From Pterois miles (Eukaryota; Chordata; Actinopteri; Perciformes; Scorpaenidae), in NCBI GenBank assembly GCA_947000775.1, contig CAMQGK010000638.1, positions 22,072,001-22,136,000 on the forward strand: DNA of 64,000 nucleotides, read 5' to 3'. The translations under genes were made by a program, and so were the position numbers. Below the pieces are notes generated by a model that made no database searches, was not told the DNA's origin, and saw nothing but the letters and a program-made list of their open reading frames with translations. Positions 1 through 13,754 of this stretch are shown here, piece after piece (within the stretch, counting starts at the first letter, position 1; each line of letters starts with the position of its first letter).

Positions 1-104
1 GTACTCGGTCACCTGCTGTCTGTGGCCAATCAGGGCAATCTCTAGAGTTAGAGCTGCTTTAACGCAGGTGGCATCAATCTCCGCTCGTTTGGAGCTAACT
101 GGTG
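1..104 (-). CDS. Possible internal exon of an unidentified gene leaving the left edge
   Basis: On the minus strand the first 104 bases are open in one frame and read as a plausible soluble, helical stretch (it includes AEIDATCVKAALTLEIAL and ends near HRQQVTEY at the window edge). It is preceded by a possible acceptor, GTTAG, just above position 104. I do not recognise the protein. The plus strand is also open over the same bases, and the tract before the acceptor is not strongly pyrimidine-rich, so the strand and the exon itself are uncertain. No matching upstream exon was found between 105 and 18,814. Confidence 0.3.
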
Positions 105-1639
105 ATCAAATGCACTTTGACATAAGATAGCAAGCAAATGTTCCCTCTCAAGAGGCATAAATGAATAAATATTGTTCATGAAGTAGAGAAACATTACAGC
201 AGAAAGAAATGATCCACAAAGATATTTTAAAGGGGAAGCATATCAGGGAATTAACGTCCCCGTACAGAAAACCTGTGTGAGCAGAACGAAGAAACACAAG
301 TGAAAGTCAAACTTCACAAGCTCACAGCTTATTTGAACGTTGAACAGATGAGCGAGAAGAATGTGCACCTTCCTCTCAGCACACATACCACTCAAGGAAA
401 TTATATATTGGAACTGGAGAAAATAGGCTCTGTGACATTTGGCACGACAGCACACAACTGTGAGGCAATTTTGGCATAGTGATCACATGACACAGAGTAG
501 CCCAAAAACGCTTTTTCCCATCACAAGCATCACAGAAGAAACTGCTATATAAAAACACCCTAAAATGTCTCTATGTACGATCAGTTCAGTTTCATGAATT
601 AGAAAGTTTTGAAGGGCCATATCAGTAAATTATTTTAATGCCATTTGTGTGCACAGTGAGCCAGAAAAAAAGACATGTAAATGTGTCCTAAAAGAGATAT
701 AATAGAGGTGTTTTAGGCTCCAAGCTATAGACCAGACCAGCATGGCGCCATCGCCAAGGCTGCGCTCCTTTTTGGGGGAAAGAAACTCGCTGTCACGGGA
801 GGGAAAATGATGAAAAGCTGTTGTGTAGCAGGTTAACTGAGGCTTTCATACTGAGATTTGAGGCACATAACATACATTAAATCGCATTAAAGTCTATGGG
901 ATCTTAAGTTTGCTTTCCCCCAATAGGGGTCGTGGCCTTGACTTTTTGCAAGGTACCCGTATGTGCCAGTCTGATGTATAGCAAAAATTAGCCTTTTGTC
1001 GCTCTAACTTGGTAGTCAAAACAATAACTAGTTAGAAACGTTGCATGATTTTCAAAATAGCTGTGTAACCAAAGCTTGTAATGGGATATTTTCATATTTT
1101 CAAGTTATCACACTCATTAATTTGTCTTCGATCCTTGACACTGTATGTTGTTTTAGCAGCGCTGGTCAGCTCAGCTTGAGAGCACAAAGTACAAATCTGT
1201 GTGCAAACATTTTCCCCCAACGACATCAACTAGGCCTTTCCTTCTTTTGACTACATTTGTGGACCAATGGAACAGCACCAAGCCATGCGTGCAAGTACAG
1301 GGAGTGGTACCACACTTTCCGTAATTTCTTTTTGGCAAGTGGATGTCTATGTAAACAGGACAGCAGTCTTTTAGCTTGTTTTCGTCCATGGGTGTGTAGG
1401 GCCTTATAATCACAATAGATGCCACAGAAGTGAGTTGTTAAAATTGTTGGCTGGTGCTGGTTTTATAAGGTGTTAACGTAACCAGTTTATCTAGTGTTCA
1501 TAATTAAGCCACAATCCATAAACTTGAATTACATTGATTTTACGACATCCAAGAGGCATTATTAGGCACAAACGTAGACTGTACAGTGTATAAGTAGTGG
1601 ACATTGTCACCGTGATGGCAGCATGTTGTCTGTCGCCGT

Positions 1640-2040
1640 CTTGTTTTTTTGTAAGTGACACGAGAGGCTGGAGCCAGTACAACCAAATGCTGAGAAAAAC
1701 ATTTTAGGTGACCAAATTATCTCTCACAAACTGAAAACACACGGACATAATGTGGACAACTCCCAGACCGGACAACGCCGTGGATCACAAGGTAGCCACG
1801 GCCTAAAGAATATCCTACTTTATGGTCTATCTGACTCTAAATGGGGCCATAATTTACTTATTGATGAAGACTGGAAACTAGTGACTGAGACTTGAGTTTA
1901 CAATGTTTACTGAGGTAATAAATCAAGTGAGAAGTTGACTCATTTTTTCATAGACTTCTACACAGATTTCAGAGTCAGAGTCGCCCCCTGCTGGCTGTTA
2001 GAAAAAATGCAAGTGTAAAGCACTTGCACATTGGCTTCAC
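1640..2040 (+). repeat. Dispersed repeat, copy 1 of 4
   Basis: It shares ordered blocks with 12,800-13,190 (plus 13,755-13,815), 22,735-23,190 and 46,055-46,475. Shared blocks are TTTATGGTCTAT, a central AATAAATCAAG and the terminal GAGTCGCCCCCTGCTGG. No long coding frame is present, so it is probably a non-autonomous element. All four copies lie in the same orientation. Confidence 0.75.
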
Positions 2041-3329
2041 TTCCCAGACCCAGGAGCTGCCCACTGGGCATGGCGCAGACATTGCTCCAGCATCTTCTCT
2101 TGCTGTAGTTTGGATACCAGTAAAACTGCAGGGAGGATTCACAATTATACCCCGTCACTGACAAGACTTGTCTTGCCTCTGGGCCATCAGAAAGTTTTTG
2201 TACAGTGGTGCTTCACAAGCAATGTGTGTTTTTATTTAGTATTTTTCAGAGGGTTCGGACACAACTCAGGCAATCATAATCAAAGATCGGAACTATCCAT
2301 TTTATGATCATGCTTTGACTCTGCCCATCATTTCCAGAGAGGGACAGCCATCAACAGAGCTGGCCAAATGCAGGATGTACCCTAATATATTAAGTAATAC
2401 ATAAATAAAAATAGATTTGCAAGATACTTAAATATACCACAAATAATACTACAGAACCACAATTGGTATTTGTAATAGAATTCACATTATTTGTTAGGTC
2501 GTTCTTTGCTAAGATTTTTTAGCTCACTTATTTTTTGCTCTTATTTTGTTATTTTTATTTTCCTGCTGATAGGCAGCATAACATATTAAACTTGGTGGTT
2601 GACGAGGTTGCATACGCAGGCCAACAATAATCCAACTTTCTTCTCCACTCTTGCCCTTTCCACAGTCTGAGGTTATGCCTACGACCTGGCTCAAGTGGCC
2701 ATAACAAAAGGGACATACAACATGTGGATATTTAACAAAAGAAGCTTTATTTACACAAATTAAATCAAATTAAATTGTTGTCCGTGGAAATCATAATAAA
2801 GTAAAGCAGAAGCAAGACTAAGGGGAGAAGCAGAGAGAGTGACCGAGGCAGCGGCAGCTGTGGCTTAATTAAACCAGGCCCAGGTGATCCAGATTACACC
2901 AATCAGGCAGCCGCTGCAGGGTGAGGAGAGACAAAGGTATTTGTTTAAAAATGAAGAAAAAAACATTAAAATGTACAAACATTGCAGACATGTATTCAAC
3001 ATAATGTTACAGAGAAACAGGGAAATTAATTTACATAATACATACATACATTAATTCACATGATTCGTTGACAAGTTCACTGTACGTTTCGACAGTTTTA
3101 TCACTTTTCTTAGTGTTTAAAAGCTTGAGAGTCCTGATATATGCTTTAAACGAGACACAGGTTACTAGTAACCGGTCGAACCTCCAGATGACGACGTCAC
3201 AATACACACATTATTTACAGACCCAATCAGCCACTGGTGTGGGTATTGAGGTGGTTCTTGGTTGGCCTCCTCAAACATTTAGAAATGAGAAAATGTGGGA
3301 GTCATATGTTTTGGCTTGTATGCTGCCTT

Positions 3330-3480
3330 CAAATGGGGTCATGTTTACTGTGTTTACAAGATGGGCCTATGTGAACGCCCCCATCATGTCGTATCGTATC
3401 GTAAGTTAATATTGAACAGTATATTGAAATTTTATGCCTGAGGAAAATGCTGATATGCTCAACAACCTCATCTTTCTCCT
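3330..3480 (+). repeat. Short dispersed repeat shared with 16.1 kb
   Basis: The block starting GCCTTCAAATGGGGTC, followed by TGTTTACAAGATGGG, recurs at 16,110-16,330 in the same order. The class is not recognisable. Confidence 0.55.
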
Positions 3481-5081
3481 CTGTCATTATGTCTTTACAT
3501 TTCCTTCATTATGTTACCCACTTCTTAGCTTTCTAAATTGTTAGCCTCTGTGGCTTTTAGACTTGGACAGTAACGTTAATATTACCGTTGTTTAGCAGCA
3601 GCGTTCTTCACAACTTAACAACTTGAACGCAACACATGTTGCCTGGAGTTCACAACTTTTTTACCAACCAATTAAAATGTGTCTAATGACATAAAAATGA
3701 ACTGTTGAAAATGATAGTTTCATATAAATATAATTTATTCATTAGCTAATAGTTATATATGGGGTAGAGCTGCTGTTTGTTACATTAAAATCCAAAGTTC
3801 AGACAAGTAAACTCACTCTGGCTAAAGTTTGGGCAACTAAAACAACAATGCTATTTATGGACCTCTGCTAAGGGAACTAAGACAAGATTGGCTAAGGTTA
3901 GGGAGAGGCTTTGGTTATGGTGAAACAACAGAATCTTTAGGTATAAATTAAAGCTTGACTCACAGTGCCTTCTGGGTGAAAGTCGTGAATTAAAGGCCGA
4001 TGTATCTGCCCATCCACCACCTCGACCACAACACCCTTACTGTACTTTCTGTCCTGCTATTTCAGTGTTCCTGTGATTTGACCCGACGCCTACACATTGT
4101 CCCTCTATGGAGGGAAGTTACACTTTTCTCATTTTGGGTGAGAATGAATTTGCATTTTCTTATTTTATTCAACAAAATTTCCTGAGGATATTTTTTTTAA
4201 GTTGTGGTTTACTGAGGTTAAATAGCATAATTTGAGAAGTTTAATTTGTTAATTGTCATAAATGGTGGTCACTTTGTTTCCCTTACTTTTCTTCAGCTCG
4301 GCATGAAACGGTTTGCGGTACATGTTCTGAGCCGCTCTCTCCTAATAGTACAGTAATGTGAACGCTGTGTCTCACCGTTGCTTTATGTTGACTTGAATGG
4401 AGTCAAATATGCATGAGGAGTGGAGAGCCCTTTGATTATATTTCCCCACTGGATTATTTTTGCTCGCACAACACGGCTCATTGACAGAATTGCAGTCCTT
4501 TGCTCTATTTTAGGCCTCTTATTTTCTGGTTCTTGGTTGTTGCCTTCATGGCCAGCAGCAACCTTCCCAACAACCTCCCAAGGTCAAAAACAAGCTCAGC
4601 AGTGTGTCCTCTTTCTTCATAGCACAAAAACACCTCTTATTTTTCAGCAGTTGACATGACATGCTGTCAGTTATCTTAAGTATTCTTCTAAGTTGTCTGA
4701 GGTGAATACAAAATGTCAACAGAGCATAAAATATATTAACTAAAGCAACAAAAACAATCTATTAAAAGGTGGAACAAGGTTTACATGCACATTAATATTC
4801 CACGATTATTCAGAATATAACAATATTTTGAATTTGATATGGATCGTGTAAACAGCATATTTTGCTTGGATATTAAGTCTTATTCCGTAAGGAGCATTTC
4901 AGATGAAGACATGTAGGATATGTCGATATTCTGGTTTTAGGAGCATTCTTTCGACATTTATACAGCACATTCAAAATATGCATCTCAGTTAGCGTTTTTA
5001 CGTCAGTTTGCGACACACGACCTCTTGCCTGTTTACGGCCAGCTCTGTGCGTTGAACGTAAACCAACTAGCTGACTAGTGC

Positions 5082-5104
5082 AAAAAAAAAAAAAAAAAAA
5101 AAAA
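5082..5104 (+). repeat. Poly(A) tract, 23 nt
   Basis: An uninterrupted A run, possibly the tail of an old retroposon; no flanking duplication was confirmed. Confidence 0.9.
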
Positions 5105-8100
5105 GGCCACATTTCCGGTCGGAAGAAGAAACATCTACTTTTAAATGTTATGAAAGGTTTTTCAAGAAGGTGGTTAAAGGAATGAAAGAGGGAGGCAGTG
5201 TATCACATAGTCGAACAAGTCCGCCACCGGTGGAAAACTGCAAAAAATCCTATTTTGACAACTGCATGTAAATGGGAATATTAGTGGATTAGTTGGATTA
5301 TTGTCTTTTTCAGAATAAGGGCAATACCTAGAATATTTTTTGCATGTTAACATAGTTCAGAGAGACACTGTAGCCTCACAGTGCTGCATCTCCTATGTGT
5401 TTTTTTCTGCCTACCCATCCTCCTTAAATAAAAAAAACTTGGGCGACACAGTAGGAGACACAGCAGAGGGGAAAAAGAAAATCACACAACACACTATGGC
5501 ACATAATACTCTTCATTCAGTGAAGAAAACGCTCTAGTTCTGATATAAGTGATGCTATTGCAGCTACACTAACCTCATCAGGAGCCACCATCAAACAGCT
5601 GCCACTCTGCATCATCACGGCTCTGTAGCTCCTCACTGATTGGTCCGATCACTGGCTTGCTGGACACAAATGCATCTCTCGAGGCCCGAAAAGATGGATT
5701 TTCATGTGATATGTGATCTTGTTTGATCTTGTGACATGATAAAGTAAGACAATTGCAGCTCTTAAATAAAAATAGTTGTACAGCTTTCAGCAAAAGACAG
5801 CTGGTGAAGTTTTTTTATTTTATTTTTTTTTGTGGTTCCAGGAAACTGCAAGCAAATCTCGCCTGTAAAGCAAAATCAATTAATTTGCAGCGCGAGTCAA
5901 GCTGCTGCGTGCGATTTCTCGCCCCCGCTTCTTTCAGCAGGGTTTCCCGCTGGCGGACCCCACACAACGTTTGAGCCTGAGCACTTGGTGGTGCAGAGGG
6001 TGAGGTAATGCCAGCCCACGCTGTAAAACTGCCCACAGTGTATACTAATTGTACCACAGAAAACCTGACATGGTGATTCTGTCACAGTGTATGGGAGGAG
6101 GCAGGGATCTGAAAAAGGAACGTAAGGTTATCCAGTAGCACCTGGATCTGAAATTAAAATTGAGAAAGCATTTTTTTTTTCTTTAATTTATTCCTATAGC
6201 AGTCAGGTTCTCTCCAGCTCCGTCCAGTCAACACGTGGCCTCCAGGTGCTCCATCACAATTTCCATCTGCCAGCTGTCAGACAGCCGGCCTCTGAATATC
6301 AACCAGCGCAGAAAAAATATGACAGATTCACAGACTGAAGAGACAAAAGTCAGTGTGTGATGGATTTGAGTCAGCGATGGAACCGAAATCTTCTGAAAGC
6401 ACCTGAATCTCTCCAGCATCTGTGTTGATGCTACATGTGACAGATCATCCGTTTCTTTCCGAGGAAGACGACACTGACTGGAGGAATTTCAGGATTGGAC
6501 TGTACCTGTCTGAATCACTCACTCAATACAGTCAAATACAAAAACAGAAGTAGCAGAAGCATCCACTGGAGGTGTTGATTGAAAGACGCACTAATCAGTG
6601 CTGATATGGCTGAATGAAATGATCACAGTTTAAACACCTAACCAAACAGGAGGTTCAACTGTCTCCGCTGAGGTTTAACACAGAGCAGACATCAAGTGTC
6701 AGACTGGCTATAACAAACCACGCTGGCAGTGTGCGTTTCTGCAAACAACAGGATACGTTGAATATTTGTGTTTCTGAACCAAAAATGCATTTGCATTTGC
6801 AATGCATGGGCCTCGTCTCACAACTTGTAGAAATATGCAACGCCATGTTGATGTGGTGACATGACTGATTAGGTTTAGGCAACAAAACTACTCAGTAAGG
6901 TTAGAAAGAAAGGTGTTTTTTGTAACGTGACAACCATAATGTAACATCGATATATAACAACTAATCAACTCAATTAGTTGTCAGTCAGCCCCAGTGTGTG
7001 TCCAGATCTGGGTCTGTCCATCATCAGACAAAGCTCTTCGGGAAACCTGCTCTGCAATCCAGATCTTTTGCTGAAGCTTTGTGATGTTCAGATTTTCAAC
7101 ACCACTAATCTGTAGATTATTAGGGGATATTCCAGTGACTGACATGTGGGGACCTTGAGTCCAATTGCCACTTATCTCTTTGGCTTTTGTGCACTCTATC
7201 TTAATTTCATTGACTCTCTCTTCTTTCTATTAATCTTTTCTGATCGAAATGGAAGATATAATAGATTGAAATCTGGCTGACTACGAATCAGCACTCCAAG
7301 CTCGCCCTTGGCACCCTGTGAAGGAAACTTCGAGCTGCTTGTATCCACCATCTCATTCTTTTGGTCATGTCCTAAACCTCTATCCAGGCCTTATTGTAGA
7401 AATGCAGTTGAGTCCCTTGATGATTAAATGGTTTTAAGAGGAACTTGATACCAGGCAGTGTTCTTGTGACCGCAGCCAGTGGTCAGAAGCTCCTTTGTAC
7501 CTGTAACCACACCTACAGTGATGTCAAAGTGTACCATACTTGCCAACCTTTAGGCCTCAAAAACAGGGATGGTTTAAAAACCACAGTGGGGGTCTGGGGG
7601 TCCGACCAAGAAAAAGCTGTCTGTATAATTTTGGGAGCAGGACCACACCTCATCATGCCACTTCATGTTTCCTATAAATACCTGCCTAACCCACTTCGCC
7701 CTATCCCACATCCCTCCCTCCCACCCCATTCTTATCTGCTAATCTCTTCATCTCTTCATAGGGTCCCTGAGGGGGTCTGTTGTGCCCGGGCAGATACTCG
7801 ATCAAAGCTCTCCAAATCGCATCTGACTAAGTGGACAAACCACAAGTATCATCTGTGTTTTTGTTCAATAAAATTGTAAACTCGTACTTTGTTGATGGCC
7901 TGACACCCTGCAACAGCATTTTCATGTTACTGTAAATACTTTTACTCTAGTTTTAACAGCAGAGTACAACTTTTACTTTCAAGGCTTACTTTTAATTCTC
8001 AGGAAACAAAGATAATAACAGACACTGACATGAACATGTGTGAATCTCTCTCCATTTATGGAGTATGTCTTTCTCTTTCAACTCTCCATTTCTCACTCCG

Positions 8101-9041
8101 TCTCACTTCATTACTGAAGGTTGTTTCAGACACAACACACTCTGAAACCTGTTATTTCCAATGGCACGCGCCGCACCAGGGCGGCTTTTCGCTGCACGAG
8201 AACAGCCCAACTTCAGGCACTGAACCCAGCGACAGTTCAAACCACGTTGTGTGTCGCAAGCAGCTCTCTTCCGCCAAAAAATTACATTTGGTGTAGCTGC
8301 ATTGTTGTCTGGGTGGAAACAGTAGAAAAGAGTAGAAAACAAGAAAATCGGGAGGTGTAGTGTGCAGTGTACTGACCACATCTTGGTGACCACTTTTACA
8401 TCACTGCAGCAAGGCGGGAGGTCAAACACCTACAGTACAGAACATTTTTGATAGTCTTCAAGGTACTTTTATACCCTGAAACATATATTCTGGTGAAGGT
8501 TTAGATAGACTGCATGTAAATTTAAACATAAATCGAGCAAAATAAGTTTCAGTCAGCCTTTTAAAACTTCAGCTGAAATCAGAAATGATAAAGTTGGAAA
8601 CATCCCCATTCGTAGCTTTAATCTGTTGTAGAAGACCTATATTTCTAAATGAACGCTGGTCACGGCATCTGATGAGATAATTATCAGTGCCAAGAAGTGA
8701 ATATATAGTGAAGGGTGATGAAAATGTTTAACCTGAAGCCTAAGGCGCAGACAAAGACCCCACTCATTAAGCAGAGAGGGGATTTCCTTGGCAACAGCGC
8801 TGTGTTTTCATGACACAGCCGTACACAGCAGACAAGAGGAGATCAGCGCTGTTAAGCGTCGGTTCTCCATAAACGTTTATTTGTTCTTCCGAGGAACTCA
8901 TGAAACGTGGCTGACTCTTCTGGCCCGGAGCGCCCTAATTTGTCTCGACATTCCTGAGAACGCATGGCGAGAGGGGAGCCCCGCTTCCCTTGTAAGGTGC
9001 TCACAAGCAAGACAAACAAGTAACCTACAAGTTATAGCTGG

Positions 9042-9065
9042 AAAAAAAAAAAAAAAAAAAAAAAA
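9042..9065 (+). repeat. Poly(A) tract, 24 nt
   Basis: An uninterrupted A run after GTTATAGCTGG. It may be a retroposon tail, but no element body was recognised upstream. Confidence 0.9.
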
Positions 9066-10139
9066 CGTATACTGCCAATTTGCAGTGTTTCATATGGTTT
9101 GGCCAATATTTTCCAGTTTCTTGGCTTTTTTACATTAGCCTCACATGTTTTAGCCATAGGCTGTTTCGGCAAACAAAAGTCATAACACATGATGTCATTT
9201 GTGGTCAATGTTTTAAGCAGCAATGCACCATGTAGCCTAAATTGTTTTAATACTGAGGGATTACAAGCAGTGTGGTTTACTGTAATGACTGAAACACATT
9301 TTGCATTTCATATTGATGACTAGATGATTTAAAATGTTTGCCAGATTCAGACAGCAACTGTCTGCTACAAAATTAGATTCTCCTACAACTAAACAGCCTT
9401 TTCCATCACGTTTCGAGGGAAATTTATTTGCTCCCAGATGATAGTCACAATGTTGAACATATGGTTAACGTTGTGAAATGAATCAAAACAAACAATGCAA
9501 CAAGACCACTTCGGTTTAGTTAAAAAGCAGAATGGTTTGCTTAGAAAATTAAAATAAGTAATAATAATATTGACTTTTGGTTTCATAAAGGACATGAAAA
9601 GCAGCCTCCTGGGTGAAAGTCCAGTGTGTGTTGGACCCATCCATCACCCCAACCTCATCCCTACATGGATTTCCGCAGACTATCATTACAAACATATTTG
9701 TGATGTGCCAAAAACAAACTTAATCTACAACAAAATATGTTTTGCTTGTTGTGAATTGATGCAAAACAAAGCAACAAAACTATTTGGTTATGTTTAGCAA
9801 CAGATGATAGTTTGGCAGTATGTTTGTTGTGTTAATTCAACATTGACTTTACTAACGTTAATAAATAATAACCGCCCTTAGCAGACTTTCCTACGTAACA
9901 ATACAAAACAAGCGTAAAGTCATAATAAACGGCAGTCTCCTGGGTGAAAGTCCTGTGTTATTTGACCCAACCATGACTAGAAACGTATTGTGTATATGTG
10001 CGTATGTGATATGTCCAAAACAAATCCAGGAGAGAATATGTATTATTTATTATTGGCGCTGCAGTTTCTGTGTATGGGCACGTAATTTTTAGGAGACAGG
10101 GCTGGTAACAGACATTACCAGATCCATTTATTTATTTAT

Positions 10140-10740
10140 TTTCTGCAACAAAGCACATCACTGTAGACCGATCAGCCATAAAATTAACAGTACACAGTGC
10201 ACTGACAGGTGAAGTGAATAGCATTGATAATCTTGTTACAATGGTGCTTTGCAGTAGGTGGGATAGATTAGACAGCATGTGAAAATTTTGTCCTTGAAGT
10301 TTATGTGTTGGAAGCAGAAAAAAATGGGCAAGTGTAAAGATGTGAGCGACATTGACAAGGGCCAAACTGTGATGGCAAGACGACTGGGTCAGAGCATCTC
10401 CAAAACTGCAGCTCTTGTGGGATGTTCCCGGTCTGCAGCGGTCAGGACCTACCAGAAGTGGTCCAAGGAAGGAAATCAAGTGAACCAGGGACAGGGTCAT
10501 TGATGCATGTGGAGAGTGAAGATTGGCCCGTGTTGTCTGATCCAACAGAAGAGCTACTGTAGCTCAAATTGCTGAAAAAGTTAATGCTGGTTCTGATACA
10601 AAGGTGTCAGAACACACAGTGCATCACAGTGTGTTGTGTATGGTCTGCATAGCTGCAGACCGGTCAGGGTGCCCATGCTGACCTAATGTTATGGATGATC
10701 GGTGCATGTGCCTGTGTTAGCCAAATGGCTAATTCTCAAC
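10140..10740 (+). mobile_element. Tc1/mariner transposon fragment, 5' part only
   Basis: The frame from 10,326 begins as a Tc1-type transposase N-terminus. The helix-turn-helix part is visible as [20 protein letters not shown], followed by a second DNA-binding segment (YQKWSKEG). The upstream 180 bp match the usual leader of this fish family. After 10,500 the frame breaks, but the homology continues in other frames to about 10,690 (a VNAGSD and VSEHTV stretch), so there is at least one frameshift or stop. The catalytic DDE domain is absent, so this is a dead 5' fragment. Confidence 0.85.
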
Positions 10741-10953
10741 TGTTGTCCTATTGCCAGACTTAAAATTAACTATTAGAAAACTAGGCAGTTACCTTTCCAT
10801 TTAAAGCTGCTCTCATTGTTTATTTTAGCCACTTGCATAAGAAGCTTTAAACACAACATGTGTTACTGCTAAAACGTTAGTATGCAGTTGTCTTTTTGAA
10901 TATCTGGCAGCAGCAGCAATGTCAGCATTCATTTGGAGTCATGTTTGGTCCGG

Positions 10954-11400
10954 TGGGGGTGGGCGGATCAATCCGAAAATATCAGTACTACCAGTACCTA
11001 CATCACATTTTGAAGATCAGTTGAGGCATCAATAGGATTGATACAAAAAAGGATTAGTTTTGCTCCTCTACAGCCATTTGTATTTCATTAAAAAGTAGAA
11101 CTGTGCAGCACAAACAATGATCTGTTGTACCGTTTGCGTCACACTGCTGTTGTGATGTTGTGTGCATTCAAACAACAAACGCTTTTTTGATGTTTGCACA
11201 TTCAATTTACAACAATAAAAGACACTTTTATTTGCATTTTTATTTTTAAATGCATATGATAAGTAATTAACAGTGGAAAGCAACATGAAATTGCATAAAC
11301 AGCTTGTAATTATGAAAAGTATCATATCAATATCAGCTATTCTGGCCCTGTATTACTTGGTATCAAATCGAAACCAGATTTTGTGGTATCGCCCACCCCT
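10954..11400. mobile_element. Non-autonomous hAT-like element (MITE)
   Basis: The left end reads GTGGGGGTGGGCGGATC; the right end, reverse-complemented, starts AGGGGTGGGCGATACC, giving an imperfect terminal inverted repeat. TGGTCC occurs just outside both ends, a possible remnant of an 8-bp hAT target duplication. The interior is AT-rich with no transposase frame. Confidence 0.6.
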
Positions 11401-11896
11401 GTGGTCCAGTATTCACTCTCTCCATTTGGTCTTTGCACAACTGTGAAAAATCATAGACAGTTCATAAAGGAGACGTTGGACCAAGAGTTTCCTGTATCTG
11501 TCACAGGGTTTCACCACTGCTGTGCTCTTTAAAGAGACTAGCAGCATGTCGGAAGAAGTGAACATGAACACAGATTATCACCGATTCTTTCTCCTCATAG
11601 TCACCAAAGTAAATATTTGAAGCCACACATACATTCTGACACTGTTACGACCCGGCCGAGGAGGAACCTGGCGCAACATAAACAATGAGGCTCCCCTTTC
11701 CCAAGCACCCAAAAACCACCAGCAATGAGGGATTTACAGCCCTTTTAAAAGATTTATTCAATTATCAATCTTCAGGGTAGACAATGGCAACAATAACAAA
11801 CCAAATGGAGCTAAGAAACTTAAACTGACCTACTCAAAAAGAAAGGAAAACAAAAGACAAATACAAACCTAATTCCTACAGCAAAAACAGGAGGAA

Positions 11897-11898
<2 letters not shown>

Positions 11899-11956
<58 letters not shown>
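11899..11956 (+). repeat. (GT)29 microsatellite
   Basis: A perfect GT dinucleotide run of 58 nt. Confidence 0.97.
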
Positions 11957-11958
<2 letters not shown>

Positions 11959-12799
11959 TTATATATACTGTATGTTAGCAAATGAAAATACATTAGTAAA
12001 CTTTATTGCCATCAGTTTGTATAATGCATCCATGAAGTACTGAAGTGCAGGGCACCGCCTGTTATACATGAATTTTGGATTCAGACAGATCAAATATAGA
12101 ATATTTTCCCTCATGATAGCCCAGTATGTTTTAATGGGTTGTACACTGTCTTCTATCCAGTGTGTACTAACTGGAATGAACCCTGCAGAGGATAAGCTTG
12201 ATGGGATCACACCATCTGTAATGCCAAATCAGGCCTGGGGAATACTTACCACCCTACATCTGGCACCCTTGTTCTGACCACACCCATTTTCTTACCCATC
12301 CGTCATTTTGACCTCAACTATACAAGTGTAAAGATTCATGATAGCATCTTGTACAGCTGTGATGCTATCATGTTGACAAAAATATGTCCCCAGACATAAA
12401 AACACCTGGCAAAGTACTCCAAACCTCTCATGTGGTAGTGATCATGGGGATGACTCACATGCTGACTCACAAGGTGAAGGTAAAGCTAGCCATACACATT
12501 AACTGATCGTATCATTATTTTAATTAATGTCTTTATCTTAGTTGTTGACTGTTGTTGGGTTTCTTTATGCTGCCAGGGAGAAGACATAGTCAACCAAATC
12601 TATTCAGACCACACCAGCTAGCTCTGATGAAGAGGGTGTTTGAGTATGACAATTAAAGCTTTTTTGGCATCATTGGACAACAATCCCATAATAACCTTTC
12701 AGCATATTGTACTATTTTTCACTTTGCAAAACAAAAAAAAAAACAATCCAGCCATGCTGAGGGGATAACCATAACAACAAACCATCTGAGATGTACAAA

Positions 12800-13190
12800 A
12801 GTGAAGGAAGTGGACATAGTCACCCATTGGTTTGTGGACTACTGTTATGAAGCCCCGAATTCATAAACCATAAAGAAGTGGCCAAAACTGTTACAATTAA
12901 CTTTCATGACCTAAAAACACACTGTGAGAGGTTAAAGTTGTGAGACGAAAACACAGACAACTCCCAGATCGGACAACGCAAAATGCCCTAAAGCATCCCC
13001 TGCTTTATGGTCTATTTTCCTCTAAATGGGACCATAATTTACTGAATGAACTTCATGCTGTATTGAAGAAGACTTAAAACTAGTGATTGAGACCATTAAC
13101 TCATGTTTACAATGTTTACTGCAGTAATAAATCAAGAGAGAAGTAGGCTCATTTTCTCATAGACTTCTATACAATCAGACTTCTTTTTGC
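12800..13190 (+). repeat. Dispersed repeat, copy 2 of 4 (main part)
   Basis: Same ordered blocks as the copies at 1.6, 22.7 and 46.1 kb. The copy is interrupted at about 13,190, and its terminal block (GAGTCGCCCCCTGCTGG and beyond) resumes at about 13,755, after a 565-bp insertion. Confidence 0.8.
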
Positions 13191-13754
13191 AACTCAACTC
13201 TCAACTCAGCGCAACTTTATTTATAAAGCACTTTAAAAACAACTACAGCTGAAAACAAAGTGCTGTACAAAATAAATATAAAAAACATAAAACATAAAAT
13301 AAACTATAAAAACAATAAAAGGGGGGGCGGCATTAGCTCAGTCCGTAGGGACTTGGTTTAGGAGGCAGAGGTCACAGGTTCAAGTCCCCCATGGACCAAG
13401 ACCAACTGGTTGCTGGAGAGGTGCCAGTTTACCTCTTGGGCACTGCCGAGGTGCCCCTGAGCAAGGCACCAAACCCCCATCACTCTGACATCTCTCCATT
13501 GACGCATGTATATGTACTGTGTGAAATTAACAATAGAGAGTAAAACTGAATTTCCCTACAGGGATTAATAAAGGTTCATCTTAACTTATCTTATCTTATC
13601 TTATCTAAAAGCAATATGAATAACAAAACAGAAACAAAGTCTCAAGCTGGGTCAAAAGCCAAGAAATAAAAATGGGTTTTAAGGCTGGTTTTAAAAACGG
13701 ACAGGGACGAGGTCCGTCTGATGTGCAGTGGCAGATCGGTCCACAGCTTGGAAC
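13191..13754 (+). mobile_element. Retroelement-like insertion splitting dispersed-repeat copy 2
   Basis: The ends of this block (13,195-13,320 and 13,607-13,750) resemble a common fish repeat that carries TTTATTTATAAAGC near one end and GGACGAGGTCCGTCTG near the other. It sits exactly inside the dispersed repeat, whose two halves continue on either side. It is itself interrupted by the SINE at 13,328-13,606. The class is not certain. Confidence 0.6.
13328..13606 (+). mobile_element. tRNA-derived SINE
   Basis: A tRNA-like head carries an A box (TTAGCTCAGTCCGTAGGG) and a B box (GGTTCAAGTCC) at normal spacing. A body follows, then a tail containing CAGGGATTAATAAAGG and a (TTATC)n run at 13,585-13,606. 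This is the standard fish SINE layout with an RNA polymerase III promoter. Confidence 0.85.

Larger units (their letters stand above)
105..10100. other. Intergenic, repeat-bearing, no gene recognised
   Basis: No conserved exon was recognised in these 10 kb. Open frames are short and lack family motifs. The interval holds one copy of a roughly 400-bp dispersed repeat (1,640-2,040), a small repeat shared with 16.1 kb (3,330-3,480), two long A tracts (5,082-5,104 and 9,042-9,065), and a possible transposon-like piece near 7,530-7,880 ending in AATAAA. The frame at 7,445-7,879 is probably part of that repeat. The GC-rich piece at 8,790-8,990 looks single-copy and could be regulatory, but nothing in it is diagnostic. 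Confidence 0.6.

Noticed and set aside
7445..7879. 144-residue protein
   Set aside because: No family motif, and the sequence looks repeat-derived; it ends at an AATAAA within the same element.
10279..10503. A small host gene with a helix-turn-helix domain
   Set aside because: It is the N-terminus of a Tc1 transposase in a decayed element.
13328..13410. A tRNA gene
   Set aside because: A and B boxes belong to a SINE head; the acceptor stem and anticodon arm do not form and a SINE body and tail follow.
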